Shown piece after piece: positions 1-7,280 of a stretch of DNA of 64,000 bases (the stretch's first letter is position 1; each line of letters begins with the position of its first letter). Below the pieces are notes generated by a model. It searched no databases and was not told the origin of the DNA. It was given only the letters and a program-made list of their open reading frames with translations. Made by a program: the position numbers and the translations under genes. Source of the stretch: Henriciella sp. (lineage in GTDB: Bacteria; Pseudomonadota; Alphaproteobacteria; Caulobacterales; Hyphomonadaceae); assembly GCA_021776655.1 (NCBI GenBank), contig JAJFFK010000037.1:128815-192814 (forward strand), written 5' to 3'.

Positions 1-454
1 TGCACAATATGTACTCGATATCGAGTTCACGAGCTGCAGGTTCAATCTGATACTTTGTGGCTGATGAGACGATAGCAATTGTGTGACCCATCGATCTATG
101 AGCATCCAATAGCGCGCGCGCCTCTGGATAGATCGCCCCGGCAATGCGCTTGCGGTAAACGCGCTCCCCGAGCTCTTCAAAGACGAATTCAGCTTGGCCG
201 CGCATGACATTCGCCGTTGCCGCCATAAGGCCGGAAAAATTCAATCGTCCAGTTGAGAATTTAGTGATAGCGCCGACCTGATAGCGCAGATCGCGCGGGG
301 ACATCGCACCAGATTTGACCTGCTCAGACAGAAATGAGGTTGCCGAATAGCCCGCGATGAGGGTCTTGTCGAAATCGAAGAACGCCACAATATGTGGCCC
401 CTGTTCGGCATCGTGAATATCATCGATAAACTGGTCGAAGGTTCGATTGGCCAT
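1..454 (-). CDS. HAD-IB family phosphatase, N-terminal part (runs off window)
   Basis: An open frame on the minus strand starts at ATG 454 and continues past base 1, giving 151 codons. It carries HAD motif I as DFDKTL (nucleophile D27, acid D29) preceded by hydrophobic beta-strand residues, and a later IAIVSSAT stretch around residue 130 that fits motif II with its Ser. This pattern matches the phosphoserine-phosphatase-like HAD-IB subfamily. Some members are fused to a 1-acylglycerol-3-phosphate acyltransferase; the C-terminus lies outside the window, so that cannot be checked. GGAAA about 8 bases before the ATG could be the ribosome site. It is divergent from the hydrolase gene at 526. The substrate is unknown. 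Confidence 0.8.
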   Translation of the reverse strand, partial: MANRTFDQFIDDIHDAEQGPHIVAFFDFDKTLIAGYSATSFLSEQVKSGAMSPRDLRYQVGAITKFSTGRLNFSGLMAATANVMRGQAEFVFEELGERVYRKRIAGAIYPEARALLDAHRSMGHTIAIVSSATKYQIEPAARELDIEYILC

Positions 455-525
455 AGGGCGATTTCCAAATACTATCTACGGTTATGCATTACCTTTGCAT
501 ACTGGCATAAAACTGCCAATATTCG

Positions 526-1434
526 GTGAATTTCAAACTACAAAATCGAAGGAAGCTGCCGGTGCCGCAATCGAAATACATGTTAAAATCTCATACTGAT
601 GGGTTGGAACTCCAGGCCTATTGCTGGACACCACCCAAAACGGCGGTTGCGACCGTGCAGATCGCCCATGGACTGGCTGAGCATGGCCAGCGTTATGATC
701 GGTTCGCCGAGCATCTGAACCGATGCGGCTTCCTCGTATATGCCCATGATCATCGTGGCCATGGCGGCTCTGTTCCGCCTGGCAAAGAGCTTGGGACGGT
801 TGGCGCACCGGGCTGGGATGGTCTGGTTGCGGATGTGATACAGCACAGCGAATATATTCAAGCCAAGCATGATGACATACCGAACTTCATCTTTGGTCAC
901 AGCCTCGGGTCGTTTGCAGTGCAACAATTTCTACTGACCCACAGCCAAAGCGTGACTGGCGCTATTCTATCTGGCTCGACCGATATTGCGATGGTTGCTC
1001 AGATGGTTGCCGCTACTGGGCAGGCCCCATCTTTTGAGGCTTATAATGCTGCTTTCGCGCCAAACCGGACAGAGTTTGATTGGTTGAGCCGTGATGATAG
1101 CGAAGTCGACAAATACATCGCTGACCCTCTATGCGGGTTCGATGCTGAGGAGGCTTTAACAGCCGGATTGATGCAGGTCGCTGGCGATCTCGGTGAGCCA
1201 AGTCGGCTGCAGAATATTCGAAATGATTTGCCCTTGCTCGTGTTGGCGGGGGATGCCGATCCGCTGAACGGGGCTCTCGCGCTGCTTCATAGCCTGGTGG
1301 CGAAGTATCAGTCAGCCGGGCTCAGTGACGTGGTGACGAAGTTTTATCCAGGCGGACGTCATGAGATGCTGAATGAGACTAATCGCAATGAGGTTCAGCG
1401 GGATATTTCCGACTGGCTGATGGCGCATATTTAG
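526..1434 (+). CDS. alpha/beta hydrolase, monoacylglycerol lipase-like (S33 family)
   Basis: A 302-residue protein with the serine hydrolase nucleophile elbow GHSLGS (Ser126), a likely acid in AGDADPLN (Asp245) and a His in GGRHEM (His279). The N-terminal AHGLAEHG and DHRGHGGS motifs are typical of the monoglyceride lipase / lysophospholipase group (Hydrolase_4). No signal peptide is seen, so it is probably cytoplasmic. Activity on mono- or lysolipids is inferred from the family. The longest frame starts at GTG 526; an in-frame ATG at 580 (residue 19) is the main alternative, and neither has a strong ribosome site. The next two genes on this strand are also hydrolases, but they are separate enough to have their own promoters. 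Confidence 0.85.
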   Translation: MNFKLQNRRKLPVPQSKYMLKSHTDGLELQAYCWTPPKTAVATVQIAHGLAEHGQRYDRFAEHLNRCGFLVYAHDHRGHGGSVPPGKELGTVGAPGWDGLVADVIQHSEYIQAKHDDIPNFIFGHSLGSFAVQQFLLTHSQSVTGAILSGSTDIAMVAQMVAATGQAPSFEAYNAAFAPNRTEFDWLSRDDSEVDKYIADPLCGFDAEEALTAGLMQVAGDLGEPSRLQNIRNDLPLLVLAGDADPLNGALALLHSLVAKYQSAGLSDVVTKFYPGGRHEMLNETNRNEVQRDISDWLMAHI

Positions 1435-1582
1435 GCATTTTAGATCACACATCCCAGTGATAACGAGATGGCTGCATTTATGCTGCAGTGCAAAAAACGC
1501 TTTGCGGTGGTGAATAAATAGTTACATCTTATCAATCAAATGCTGAGAGCATCGAGATATGCCACGGCCGAGAGGGAGTGAA

Positions 1583-2383
1583 ATGTCAGAACTTGTAGGA
1601 ACTCGCCCACTGTTTCCACTGCCTTTTTTAGAGCCATTTCGCGCTCTGGGCGAATTTGCAATGCGGCCTGCAGGTGACAGATTTTTGAGATTCGCACCGG
1701 ATGGGGATAATCATCCAGTGCTAACTTTACCTGGGTTTTTAGCGAGTGACGGCTCTACAGCGTTGATCCGGCAGTATTTGCGGCGCAAAAATTATCGCGC
1801 CTATCCATGGCTTCTTGGACAAAATAGGGGGCCGCACTCCTCCGGTGAAAATGGCGTGCTTCTGGATCAGCGGATCGATCAAATATTTCGTGAGACCGGC
1901 GAAAAAGTATCGCTTGTCGGTTGGAGCCTAGGCGGTGTGATGGCGCGGAATGCTGCCCGTCGAACGCCCGAAAAAATCCGTCAGGTCATTACATTGGGTA
2001 GCCCGTTTGAAGCCAACAAGAACAGCTCGTCAATTGCTCCATTGTTCAAGCTCGTGTCAGGCAAAGACCCTAATGATGATGCCTTCAAGCATATTCTGGA
2101 TTATAACCGCCCGCCGCCGCCCGAAAGTGTTCCATCAACGGCAATTTTCACCAAGAGTGATGGTGTCGTTCACTGGAAAACATGTATCGAAAGACCAGCG
2201 CAGAACACTGATAATATTGAAGTATATGGCAGCCATTGCGGGCTCGGTTTTAATTCTGCAGTGAATTTTCTGCTCGCGGAACGTTTGGCGCAGCCGATTT
2301 CGGAATGGCTGCCATTTGATCGCAAAGCGCATGCTTGGCGGGGGATTGCCTATCCATCAGCCGGGCATTCCTACGGACTATAG
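1583..2383 (+). CDS. alpha/beta hydrolase (lipase/PGAP1-like)
   Basis: A 266-residue alpha/beta hydrolase with the elbow GWSLGG (Ser115), an oxyanion-hole-like LPGFLASDG segment near residue 50, a probable acid Asp193 (KSDGVV) and His218 in YGSHCGLG. It resembles the lipase/PGAP1-like hydrolases found in many alphaproteobacteria. No signal peptide is evident and the substrate is unknown. I place the start at ATG 1583 because AGAGGGAG lies 4 bases upstream; an in-frame ATG at 1559 would add eight residues but has no ribosome site. The M14 carboxypeptidase gene begins 19 bases after its stop, so the two are probably co-transcribed. Confidence 0.85.
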   Translation: MSELVGTRPLFPLPFLEPFRALGEFAMRPAGDRFLRFAPDGDNHPVLTLPGFLASDGSTALIRQYLRRKNYRAYPWLLGQNRGPHSSGENGVLLDQRIDQIFRETGEKVSLVGWSLGGVMARNAARRTPEKIRQVITLGSPFEANKNSSSIAPLFKLVSGKDPNDDAFKHILDYNRPPPPESVPSTAIFTKSDGVVHWKTCIERPAQNTDNIEVYGSHCGLGFNSAVNFLLAERLAQPISEWLPFDRKAHAWRGIAYPSAGHSYGL

Positions 2384-2402
2384 ACCCGACTAGGACCGAG
2401 AG

Positions 2403-3536
2403 ATGAGTGTAACAATTTCGAGCAGTTTTTGCGGCGGGAATATCATCTGCAAAAGTTCAAATGACGCCTCTGATATTCGATTGGAAATTCGCAAAGATAA
2501 TGCGTCAGATTTCTATCAATGGTTCTATTTCCGCCTCACCGGAGAGAAGGGTCAGGCGTGCAAGATCACGATCCAGAATGCTGGCGGCGCAGCCTATACC
2601 AAGGGTTGGGACAACTATCGCGCGGTAGCCTCATATGGCCTGCACCAATGGTATCGGGTGCCGACAAGCTATGACGGGCAAAACCTGGTGATTGAAACGG
2701 TTCTGGAACGCAATACGGTTTATTTTGCCTATTTTGCGCCCTATCCATTGGAGCGCCATGCCCTGTTGGTTGCAGGTGCTCAAACCAGCGATATTGGCTC
2801 CGTCAGCGTTCTTGGCCAGACGTTGGATGGCCGTGATCTTGACCTCATTGAGATTGGAAAACCGGGTAAAAACAAGCGTGTATTGTGGGTCACGGCGCGC
2901 CAGCATCCTGGTGAGACAATGGCTGAGTGGTGGATGGAGGGCTTCCTTGAACGGATGCTGCATCCCGGCGATCAGGCCGCGCAAAATATCCTGAAAAGCG
3001 CGGTTCTATATGCCGTTCCAAACATGAACCCTGATGGCAGTACGCGCGGCCATTTACGCACCAATGCAGCTGGCGTGAATCTGAATCGGGAATGGCAATC
3101 GCCGTCGCTGGAGCGCAGCCCAGAAGTCTTTCATGTGCTTGAAAAGATGGATGAAACTGGAGTGGATTTTTCCCTGGATGTGCATGGCGACGAAGCTTTG
3201 CCGTATAATTTCATCGCTGGAACAGAAGGCATTCCTGGCTATACAGATCGCCTGAAAACGCTGCTTGAGACGTTCAATAACAAGTACGCATCAGCTAATT
3301 CGGACTTCCAGACGAAATATGGCTACCCACCAAACAAGCCGGGTAGAGCGAATATGACGATCTGTAGCAATGCGGTTGCGGAGCGCTTTGATTGCTTGGC
3401 AGTGACGCTCGAAATGCCGTTCAAGGACAATGCAAATCAGCCCGATGAGCGCTACGGTTGGTCGCCGGATCGCAGTCGCCAGCTTGGTTCTGACGCGGTG
3501 GATGTGCTCGCAGATATGGTCGATCAACTGCGCTAA
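2403..3536 (+). CDS. M14-family zinc carboxypeptidase (AGBL/cytosolic carboxypeptidase-like)
   Basis: 377 residues. A beta-sandwich-like N-terminal domain (about residues 1-140) precedes the M14 catalytic domain. Zinc ligands are visible as HPGE (His168, Glu171) and DVHGDE (His261). Substrate-binding residues fit NPDG followed by NLNREW (about 209-231), and the catalytic Glu is probably Glu337 in LEMPF. This layout matches the bacterial relatives of cytosolic carboxypeptidases (AGBL/Nna1 type) rather than secreted pancreatic-type enzymes, and there is no signal peptide. The natural substrate of the bacterial proteins is unclear. ATG 2403 is preceded by GACCGAGAG. Nineteen bases separate it from the upstream hydrolase. 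Confidence 0.88.
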   Translation: MSVTISSSFCGGNIICKSSNDASDIRLEIRKDNASDFYQWFYFRLTGEKGQACKITIQNAGGAAYTKGWDNYRAVASYGLHQWYRVPTSYDGQNLVIETVLERNTVYFAYFAPYPLERHALLVAGAQTSDIGSVSVLGQTLDGRDLDLIEIGKPGKNKRVLWVTARQHPGETMAEWWMEGFLERMLHPGDQAAQNILKSAVLYAVPNMNPDGSTRGHLRTNAAGVNLNREWQSPSLERSPEVFHVLEKMDETGVDFSLDVHGDEALPYNFIAGTEGIPGYTDRLKTLLETFNNKYASANSDFQTKYGYPPNKPGRANMTICSNAVAERFDCLAVTLEMPFKDNANQPDERYGWSPDRSRQLGSDAVDVLADMVDQLR

Positions 3537-3765
3537 ACACTCTCTTCTGATGGGCGAATTGAGCCCAATTTGGACCGCCTGATAAGCGCCCGAAACCTGT
3601 CGTATAGCTGCACGATGACCGCTGGTTTCCCGCGCGCAGGGAGGCCGGATCTCTACATTTGCTCAGTTTGGCCTAAATATTGCAAAAATATCCTTGTTCA
3701 GGAATTGTGTTTCACAGTGAGAGAACATTGGTGGAGACCTGATAATTAATCGGGCCAAATGAAGA

Positions 3766-4110
3766 ATGAGCGTGATGATGATTGATCTTCTCAAGAAACT
3801 GCAGCCCGGTAAGGGCCGTGTGAGCCGTGAACAGGTTCAGTCGCTCTTGAAAAATGAGCGCGAGCGCAATCAACGATTGATTGGGCGGGAAGAAAGCTAT
3901 CTACACTTCAAGGCTGCTGCCGATGGTGCAAAACCCGTTACTGGGATCGCGGTCAACGTGACATCACGTGGCGCGTGTCTGCGGCTCTATTCGGCAAGCG
4001 GTCTGCCAGATCAATTCCTGCTGAAAATTACCAGTCTGAAAATCTGCAGGATGGTTAAAGTTGTGTGGCGCGATCAAACCGATATCGGGGTCAATTTCAT
4101 CGACAGCTAA
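3766..4110 (+). CDS. PilZ-domain protein
   Basis: 114 residues. The second half has the PilZ pattern: NVTSRGACLRL, where NxTxxG replaces the usual D/NxSxxG, then a strand-rich segment ending in VVWRDQTDIGVNF. PilZ domains typically bind cyclic di-GMP through an RxxxR motif plus D/NxSxxG. Here the Arg motif is not canonical: the nearest cluster, RERNQR around residue 32, has R-x4-R and R-x2-R spacing. Binding of the second messenger is therefore uncertain. About 55 charged N-terminal residues precede the domain. The gene stands alone after a 229-base gap in which I see no clear feature, and its last four bases overlap the convergent cytochrome gene. Confidence 0.75.
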   Translation: MSVMMIDLLKKLQPGKGRVSREQVQSLLKNERERNQRLIGREESYLHFKAAADGAKPVTGIAVNVTSRGACLRLYSASGLPDQFLLKITSLKICRMVKVVWRDQTDIGVNFIDS

Positions 4111-4628
4111 GGGTTGGTATTTGGAATTGATTGAGTCGCCAGATAGGCGATGATTGCGGCGCGGTCTTCGCGTTTGCGTAACCGAAATCCCATTGCTGTC
4201 CCCGGCGCGACAGCGCTTGGGTTCGCAAGCCAGTCTTCCAGAGCGTCAACCGTCCAGACCAAGTCGAGTTTCTGCAGCGCCGCGCTATAGCGAAAATCGG
4301 ATATACTTCCAGCGGCGCGGCCAACCACCCCGCGATGGCGCGGACCAACCCGGTTTTGATCGAGCGAGTGGCAGGCGCCGCATTGGCGCTGATACAGCCT
4401 CTGACCCCGTTCGATTTCAACCTCTTGGGGGCCAGGTACAGTCTCGGGGAGCGGATCATCGTCTGCGATGAGAACCGCCACTGAGGATGGAGTTGGGACA
4501 TCGGTCTGACCATTACGACTCCCCGAAACTGACTCTTGCGGCGATGCTGGCGCAGGTGATTGCCCGCAGCCAGTTATCGCAGCCATACTGACGCCCAGAA
4601 ACAGGGCAGAAAAGAAATGCATCTGCAA
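4107..4628 (-). CDS. c-type cytochrome, lipoprotein
   Basis: 173 residues. A lipoprotein signal peptide ends in the lipobox ITGC (Cys21), followed by a Pro/Ser-rich linker to about residue 65 and one class I cytochrome c domain. Heme attachment is CGACH (Cys83, Cys86, His87) and the axial Met is probably Met146 in PGTAMGF. It should be an envelope electron carrier anchored by lipid. It is the last gene of the minus-strand sigma factor / ferritin-like / cytochrome set, starting 11 bases after the ferritin-like gene stops. Its redox partner is unknown; co-expression with a di-iron protein is inferred from the gene order. Confidence 0.85.
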   Translation of the reverse strand: MQMHFFSALFLGVSMAAITGCGQSPAPASPQESVSGSRNGQTDVPTPSSVAVLIADDDPLPETVPGPQEVEIERGQRLYQRQCGACHSLDQNRVGPRHRGVVGRAAGSISDFRYSAALQKLDLVWTVDALEDWLANPSAVAPGTAMGFRLRKREDRAAIIAYLATQSIPNTNP

Positions 4629-4639
4629 TGGCTTTCGGA

Positions 4640-5221
4640 CTAACCGAACATCAAAGGCGCGACCGGAATTGGGTCACCCAGCGCATTGGCCAGAATGGCC
4701 GCGTGGAACGCTTCATCCCCGGCCATCCGGGCGGCGATTTGGTGATAGTCATTGCTCAGAGATGGGATCAGCCCGAGATAGGCATTTGCGGCCCCCGTTT
4801 CAAGGCGCAAGGCCAGGCGCAAGATATCAGTTTGATTGGCTAGAGAGGCCGCATCAAGAGCTTCGGCGTAGTGATCCAAAGCCTGCTCCTCGATCGCTGA
4901 GCCGCCAAGTGCCTCGACGGCTTTGACCAGTTCGTCACGGTGGCCTTTGTGATGACCTTGGAAAGTGATGCCGATATCAAGCACAGCAGGTTGCAACAGG
5001 CCGCTTGTCGCGGCGATCTGATAGGCGGCGATACCTTCATGTTCGAGCGCGATTGCGGCGTTGAGGATTTGAACGTCGCTGGACACATCTTCAGCGCTGG
5101 CCTTTGATGAGGTCCCGGTACAGCCACCGATAACCATCGCAATGCCAGCAACAGAAAGCGTTCGTCCGGCTGTGCCAAGCATGGCGCGCCGTGAAGGCAT
5201 GATAAGATCTTGATCAGACAT
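4640..5221 (-). CDS. Tat-exported ferritin-like domain protein
   Basis: 193 residues. The N-terminus has a twin-arginine signal (SRRAMLG, residues 10-16), a hydrophobic stretch and a lipobox-like IGGC (Cys34), suggesting a folded, cofactor-loaded lipoprotein. The mature part is a four-helix ferritin-like fold with candidate metal ligands: Glu60/Glu62 (LEHEGIAAY), His91/His94 (GHHKGH), Glu141 (LETGAANAY) and Glu170/His173 (DEAFH). It resembles the DUF4439 / Ferritin_2 families. Whether it stores iron or acts as an oxidase is unknown. It lies 3 bases after the sigma factor gene and 11 before the cytochrome gene, so the three are almost certainly one transcript. Confidence 0.8.
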   Translation of the reverse strand: MSDQDLIMPSRRAMLGTAGRTLSVAGIAMVIGGCTGTSSKASAEDVSSDVQILNAAIALEHEGIAAYQIAATSGLLQPAVLDIGITFQGHHKGHRDELVKAVEALGGSAIEEQALDHYAEALDAASLANQTDILRLALRLETGAANAYLGLIPSLSNDYHQIAARMAGDEAFHAAILANALGDPIPVAPLMFG

Positions 5222-5224
5222 GGG

Positions 5225-5920
5225 TTAGTCTCCTTTTGACATATTGAGAGCGGCCAGAACGCGGGCGGTCATAGCCTCGCAGTCCGCGCCGGCAAATGTA
5301 ATTGTGTTGGCAAATACACCGTTCAATTCGGCGGCGAGATCTTTGCGCAATAACAGGCGGGCACGAAACAGCCGTGTCTTCACCGTCGCTTCGTTTAGTG
5401 AGGCAGCTTCCGCCGTTTCACGAACGCTCATGCCTTCAATGTCGCGCAGGACAAAGATTGAACGATAATCATCTGGCAGTCGCGCCACGGCGGTCTTGAG
5501 TGACTTTGCCAGCTCTTGCCGTGCGAGCAGGTTTTCAGGCGTTTGGGCTGCACCTTGATTGGAATGGCGCAGCGCGCGTTGGTCTTCAAGCATGGCGACA
5601 TCCTGATTTGCCAGTCCCGCTTTGCGCCGCTGCGCCGCGCGCTTGTGGTCGAGGGCTGTGTTGATCACGATCCGGGTGAGCCAGGTCGAAAGGCTCGACG
5701 CGCCGGAAAAGCTGTCCAAACGTGTGAAGGCTTTCAAATAGGCATCCTGCACAACTTCTTCGGCGTCAGCGTGATTGCGCAGAACACTCCAGGCGGCTCG
5801 GAATAGGCGCTGATTATTGCGTGTTGTAATCGTGCGGATGGCGGTGACATCGCGCTGCTCGGCCAGACCCGCAAGGTCCACGTCCGACAAGGTTTCATAA
5901 TTTGCAGTTTGTGCGCGCAT
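5225..5920 (-). CDS. ECF-type RNA polymerase sigma factor
   Basis: 231 residues with sigma-70 region 2 (about 30-95, including DAEEVVQDAYLKAF and the STWLTRI segment) and region 4 (about 140-195, LPDDYRSIFVLRDIEGMSVRETA followed by a helix-turn-helix). There is a short C-terminal extension after residue 200 with a single Cys. It lacks region 1.1 and fits the ECF group. No anti-sigma gene is visible next to it: the downstream genes encode a Tat-exported ferritin-like protein and a cytochrome c. An ECF-like promoter lies just upstream, which suggests autoregulation. The inducing signal is unknown; iron, peroxide or envelope redox stress would fit the context but is inference. Confidence 0.88.
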   Translation of the reverse strand: MRAQTANYETLSDVDLAGLAEQRDVTAIRTITTRNNQRLFRAAWSVLRNHADAEEVVQDAYLKAFTRLDSFSGASSLSTWLTRIVINTALDHKRAAQRRKAGLANQDVAMLEDQRALRHSNQGAAQTPENLLARQELAKSLKTAVARLPDDYRSIFVLRDIEGMSVRETAEAASLNEATVKTRLFRARLLLRKDLAAELNGVFANTITFAGADCEAMTARVLAALNMSKGD

Positions 5921-5942
5921 GTTTTGGCCTCTTTTACCTGAT

Positions 5943-5969
5943 TAGACGCCGGGGCCGGAAAAAGGTTCC
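5943..5969 (-). promoter_or_regulatory. ECF-type promoter upstream of the sigma factor gene
   Basis: Reading the minus strand, GGAACC (5969 to 5964) is followed after 15 bases by CGTCTA (5948 to 5943), 23 bases before the sigma factor ATG. GGAAC with a 16-17 base spacer and a CGTC-type -10 is the classic ECF promoter form. Such sites commonly drive the ECF gene's own operon. Autoregulation here is inferred from this match. Confidence 0.7.
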
Positions 5970-6003
5970 CACTTGTTGCAAAAAAACGACGCAGGCGCCC
6001 GTT

Positions 6004-7218
6004 TCAGGGATTTCGGTGCCAATGTTCAGGCCGCAGGCCAAGCCCGATGGCACGTGCAACCAGGCCGCGCAGGAGCGGTAGCTTGTTCAACAATTTGACC
6101 GCAAGTGGGGCCTTGAGCGGCTTGGTCGTGGTGAGGACTGGCACAAGGATACGTTTGTGGATCGCAACTTGCGCGCGCTGTGTCATCCGCGCCGGCCAGG
6201 CCCGGCGTTTCTGTACGCTGTTCAATTGGTCTAGTGAGGGGGCTGTGCCAGATTTCAAAACCGGGCCAAGCAATCGCGCCGTGGCGACGGCGTCCTGAAC
6301 GGCGAGATTGATTCCGATCCCGCCAACCGGGGACATTGCGTGGGCGGCATCGCCAATGCAAAGCAGGCCGTCACGAGCCCATGTCTGCAAGTGATCAACC
6401 TTCACGTCGAGGCGTTTGACATCATCCCAGCTCGTCAGTGTCTGTGCGGCGTCGGCAAGCATTGGCGCTAGCCCAGCAATGCGCTGCTGAAACGCCTCAA
6501 TTCCGAGCGCCCGGATCGCGCCGGCCTGACCCTTTGCGAAGGGCAGGGCGCATTGCCAATAGTCGCCGCGATTGATCAAAACGAGAAAGCCATCCTTGCT
6601 GACAAAGCCGAGCGATTCAGCATCGTCTGCGGGTTGTCTCGGCACCCTCATCCAGAACACATCAATCGGCGCACCAAGACCCTCGACTTCCAGACCAGAG
6701 GCTTCGCGCAGCCGGGAGTTTCGGCCATCGGCTGCAACCGTCAAATTCGCGTGGATACTGATGCTGCCTCCGGCCGTTTTGGCCTGAATACCGACAATCT
6801 GTTCGCCATCACGGATCAGGTCTTGCGATTCAGTCGACTTTAGCAGTGTGAAATTTGGTAGAGCTTGGGCTTGCGCCGAAACAAAATCGAGGAATTCCCA
6901 TTGCGGCATCATTGCAATGAACTTGCTGTGGCTGCGCAGTTTGGTGAAATCGGCGACGTGAAACGTCTCGCCAGAAATTGTGACCGAAACACGCTCTGTC
7001 TTCTGATGCGGACGCTCCAATAAAAGGTCAATCAGTCCGAGCTCGTGGAAAATTTCCAAGGTCGATGGGTGCACCGTATCGCCGCGAAAATCGCGCAAGA
7101 AGTCTGCATGCTTCTCAAGCACGACAACCTCAACCCCTTGAAGGGCCAACAAATAGCCAAGCATCAACCCCGCTGGGCCACCGCCAGAGATGCAGCATTG
7201 TGTGGTTCGGTTTGTCAT
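6004..7218 (-). CDS. FAD-dependent monooxygenase (aromatic hydroxylase-like)
   Basis: 404 residues. The N-terminal dinucleotide fold has GGGPAG (about residues 12-17) and an acidic strand end EKH. The second FAD motif, GDAAHAMSPVGGIGINLAVQ, is located about residue 285, and the NADPH/FAD-linking DG motif appears as AADGRNSRLR near 165. This is the group A flavoprotein monooxygenase family (p-hydroxybenzoate hydroxylase, UbiH and relatives). The substrate cannot be named. No pathway genes flank it: the sigma factor operon is downstream on the same strand, after 83 bases holding the ECF promoter. It starts at ATG 7218. Confidence 0.88.
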   Translation of the reverse strand: MTNRTTQCCISGGGPAGLMLGYLLALQGVEVVVLEKHADFLRDFRGDTVHPSTLEIFHELGLIDLLLERPHQKTERVSVTISGETFHVADFTKLRSHSKFIAMMPQWEFLDFVSAQAQALPNFTLLKSTESQDLIRDGEQIVGIQAKTAGGSISIHANLTVAADGRNSRLREASGLEVEGLGAPIDVFWMRVPRQPADDAESLGFVSKDGFLVLINRGDYWQCALPFAKGQAGAIRALGIEAFQQRIAGLAPMLADAAQTLTSWDDVKRLDVKVDHLQTWARDGLLCIGDAAHAMSPVGGIGINLAVQDAVATARLLGPVLKSGTAPSLDQLNSVQKRRAWPARMTQRAQVAIHKRILVPVLTTTKPLKAPLAVKLLNKLPLLRGLVARAIGLGLRPEHWHRNP

Positions 7219-7280
7219 ATTCGAATCAGGTGGGCGGCGGTCTCAAAATGTCAACTCCGCTATAGGGGGTGACTTGCGAT

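Noticed and set aside
3551-3570. TGGGC/GCCCA hairpin with ATTT after the M14 peptidase gene
   Set aside because: The stem is only 5 bp with a 7-base loop and a very short T-run, too weak to call a terminator.
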